From an uncultured Erysipelotrichaceae bacterium (GTDB lineage Bacteria; Bacillota_I; Bacilli_A; Erysipelotrichales; Erysipelotrichaceae): a stretch of DNA of 6,439 nucleotides. A program made the position numbers and the translations under genes. The stretch spans positions 1-6,439 of the forward strand of contig CADBND010000127.1 of the NCBI GenBank assembly GCA_902795875.1, given 5' to 3'. The notes beneath the pieces were generated by a model. It was given only the letters and a program-made list of their open reading frames with translations. It made no database searches and was not told where the DNA came from. Positions 6,095 to 6,439 of the stretch are shown here, in pieces. The stretch's first letter is position 1, and each line of letters begins with the position of its first letter.

Positions 6095-6112
6095 TTGCCA
6101 CCTTTTTGTTTT
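6068..6112 (+). terminator. T-box regulated intrinsic terminator before valS
   Basis: AAGGUGG (6068-6074) pairs perfectly with CCACCUU (6098-6104), with the GCGC-AGAU-GCGC hairpin inside, followed by TTTTTGTTTT. It forms when charged tRNA-Val cannot stabilise the antiterminator. Confidence 0.92.
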
Positions 6113-6118
6113 GGGAGG
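6113..6118 (+). promoter_or_regulatory. Ribosome binding site of valS
   Basis: GGGAGG lies 6 bases before the ATG at 6125, directly after the terminator T-run. Confidence 0.85.
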
Positions 6119-6124
6119 GAACCT

Positions 6125-6439
6125 ATGTTAGACAGCAAATACGATCCTAAGAAAGTTGAAGAAGGAAAGTACCAGGAATGGCTGGACCATCATTATTTTG
6201 AATGCGGGGATATGTCGAAGAAACCGTACTGCATCGTCATTCCGCCACCAAACGTGACCGGCAAGCTTCATCTCGGTCATGCGATGGACAATACGATCCA
6301 GGATCTTCTGGCACGTTACAACCGCTTGAAAGGATATGATGTACTCTGGGTACCGGGCATGGATCACGCGGGTATCGCCACACAGGCTAAGGTTGATGAA
6401 AGGCTCAAATCACAAGGTGTTTCCAGATATGATCTGGGA
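6125..6439 (+). CDS. valS: Valyl-tRNA synthetase, N-terminal part (3' end outside window)
   Basis: Class I aminoacyl-tRNA synthetase that joins valine to tRNA-Val in the cytoplasm. The first 105 of probably about 880 residues are visible. The N-terminus MLDSKYDPKKVEEGKYQEWL is the usual ValRS lead-in. IPPPNVTGKLHLGHA at 39-53 contains the HIGH-class ATP-binding motif HLGH (49-52). WVPGMDHAGIATQ at 75-87 distinguishes ValRS from the related IleRS and LeuRS. The frame is open to the window end with no fault. The start is set by the GGGAGG site 6 bases upstream and by the T-box leader. The valine specifier of that leader agrees independently with this assignment. Confidence 0.98.
   Translation, partial: MLDSKYDPKKVEEGKYQEWLDHHYFECGDMSKKPYCIVIPPPNVTGKLHLGHAMDNTIQDLLARYNRLKGYDVLWVPGMDHAGIATQAKVDERLKSQGVSRYDLG

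Larger units (their letters stand above)
5926..6112 (+). ncRNA. T-box riboswitch controlling valS (tRNA-Val sensor)
   Basis: This 5' leader RNA reads the charging state of tRNA-Val and lets transcription continue into valS only when uncharged tRNA binds. Stem I can be drawn as follows: base AGAC/GUCU (5926-5929 with 6020-6023), lower helix AAGA/UCUU (5939-5942 with 6013-6016), specifier loop with AGUA on the 5' side (5944-5947), helix 5948-5954 with 5996-6002, and a distal hairpin UAUAAG/CUUAUA (5969-5974 with 5986-5991) whose loop has the GGUCGGUGGAA look of other T-boxes. A middle hairpin ACGUG/CGCGU (6033-6046) follows. The T-box core AAGGUGGUACCGCG lies at 6068-6081. UGGU would pair with the tRNA 3' end ACCA, in keeping with the A discriminator base of tRNA-Val. 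The helices were drawn by hand, not computed. Confidence 0.95.

Noticed and set aside
6128..6367. 79-codon open frame on the minus strand
   Set aside because: It is fully antisense to the conserved N-terminus of valS, with no recognisable product.

Overview
The window reads as a chromosomal housekeeping stretch from a low-to-mid-GC Bacillota, most likely an anaerobic Erysipelotrichia-like lineage. The evidence is a fermentative [FeFe]-hydrogenase, strong AGGAGG-type ribosome sites, a valine T-box leader, the tig-lon-engB gene order, and a small acidic helical protein that resembles the DUF3196 family known from Erysipelotrichia and Mollicutes. TGA is used as a stop codon (three genes), so this is not a Mollicute with code 4. 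The genus cannot be fixed from the sequence. All genes lie on the + strand.

Layout. (1) 1-943: the C-terminal part of an [FeFe]-hydrogenase, entering from the left, closed by an 11-bp UUCG-loop terminator (968-993). (2) 1016-1642: a 208-residue helical protein of unknown function. Its perfect extended -10 box lies so close to the ATG that its mRNA is predicted to be leaderless. (3) 1737-5890: tig (trigger factor), lon (ATP-dependent protease) and engB/ysxC (ribosome-assembly GTPase). tig has its own extended -10 promoter, a small hairpin separates tig from lon, and lon and engB overlap by one base (TAGTG). (4) 5892-6124: a promoter with a perfect TATAAT and a complete T-box riboswitch. A valine specifier can be read in Stem I, and antiterminator and terminator are mutually exclusive. 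(5) 6125-end: the first 105 codons of valS.

How the genes fit together. Trigger factor folds nascent chains at the ribosome exit, Lon degrades misfolded proteins and EngB matures the 50S subunit, so genes 3-5 form a protein-biogenesis and quality-control cluster. In Bacillus subtilis the equivalent order is ysoA-tig-clpX-lonB-lonA-ysxC; here clpX and lonB are absent from between tig and lon. ValS is controlled separately by uncharged tRNA-Val. The hydrogenase is a separate fermentation unit and is insulated by its terminator.

No mobile element, CRISPR array, defence system or clearly new multigene system is visible. The more unusual signals are the predicted leaderless unit at 1001-1018, the Cys-to-Ser change at an H-cluster ligand position in the hydrogenase, two possible overlapping valine specifiers, and a roughly four-fold excess of GATC that comes largely from an NNG|ATC codon-pair preference.
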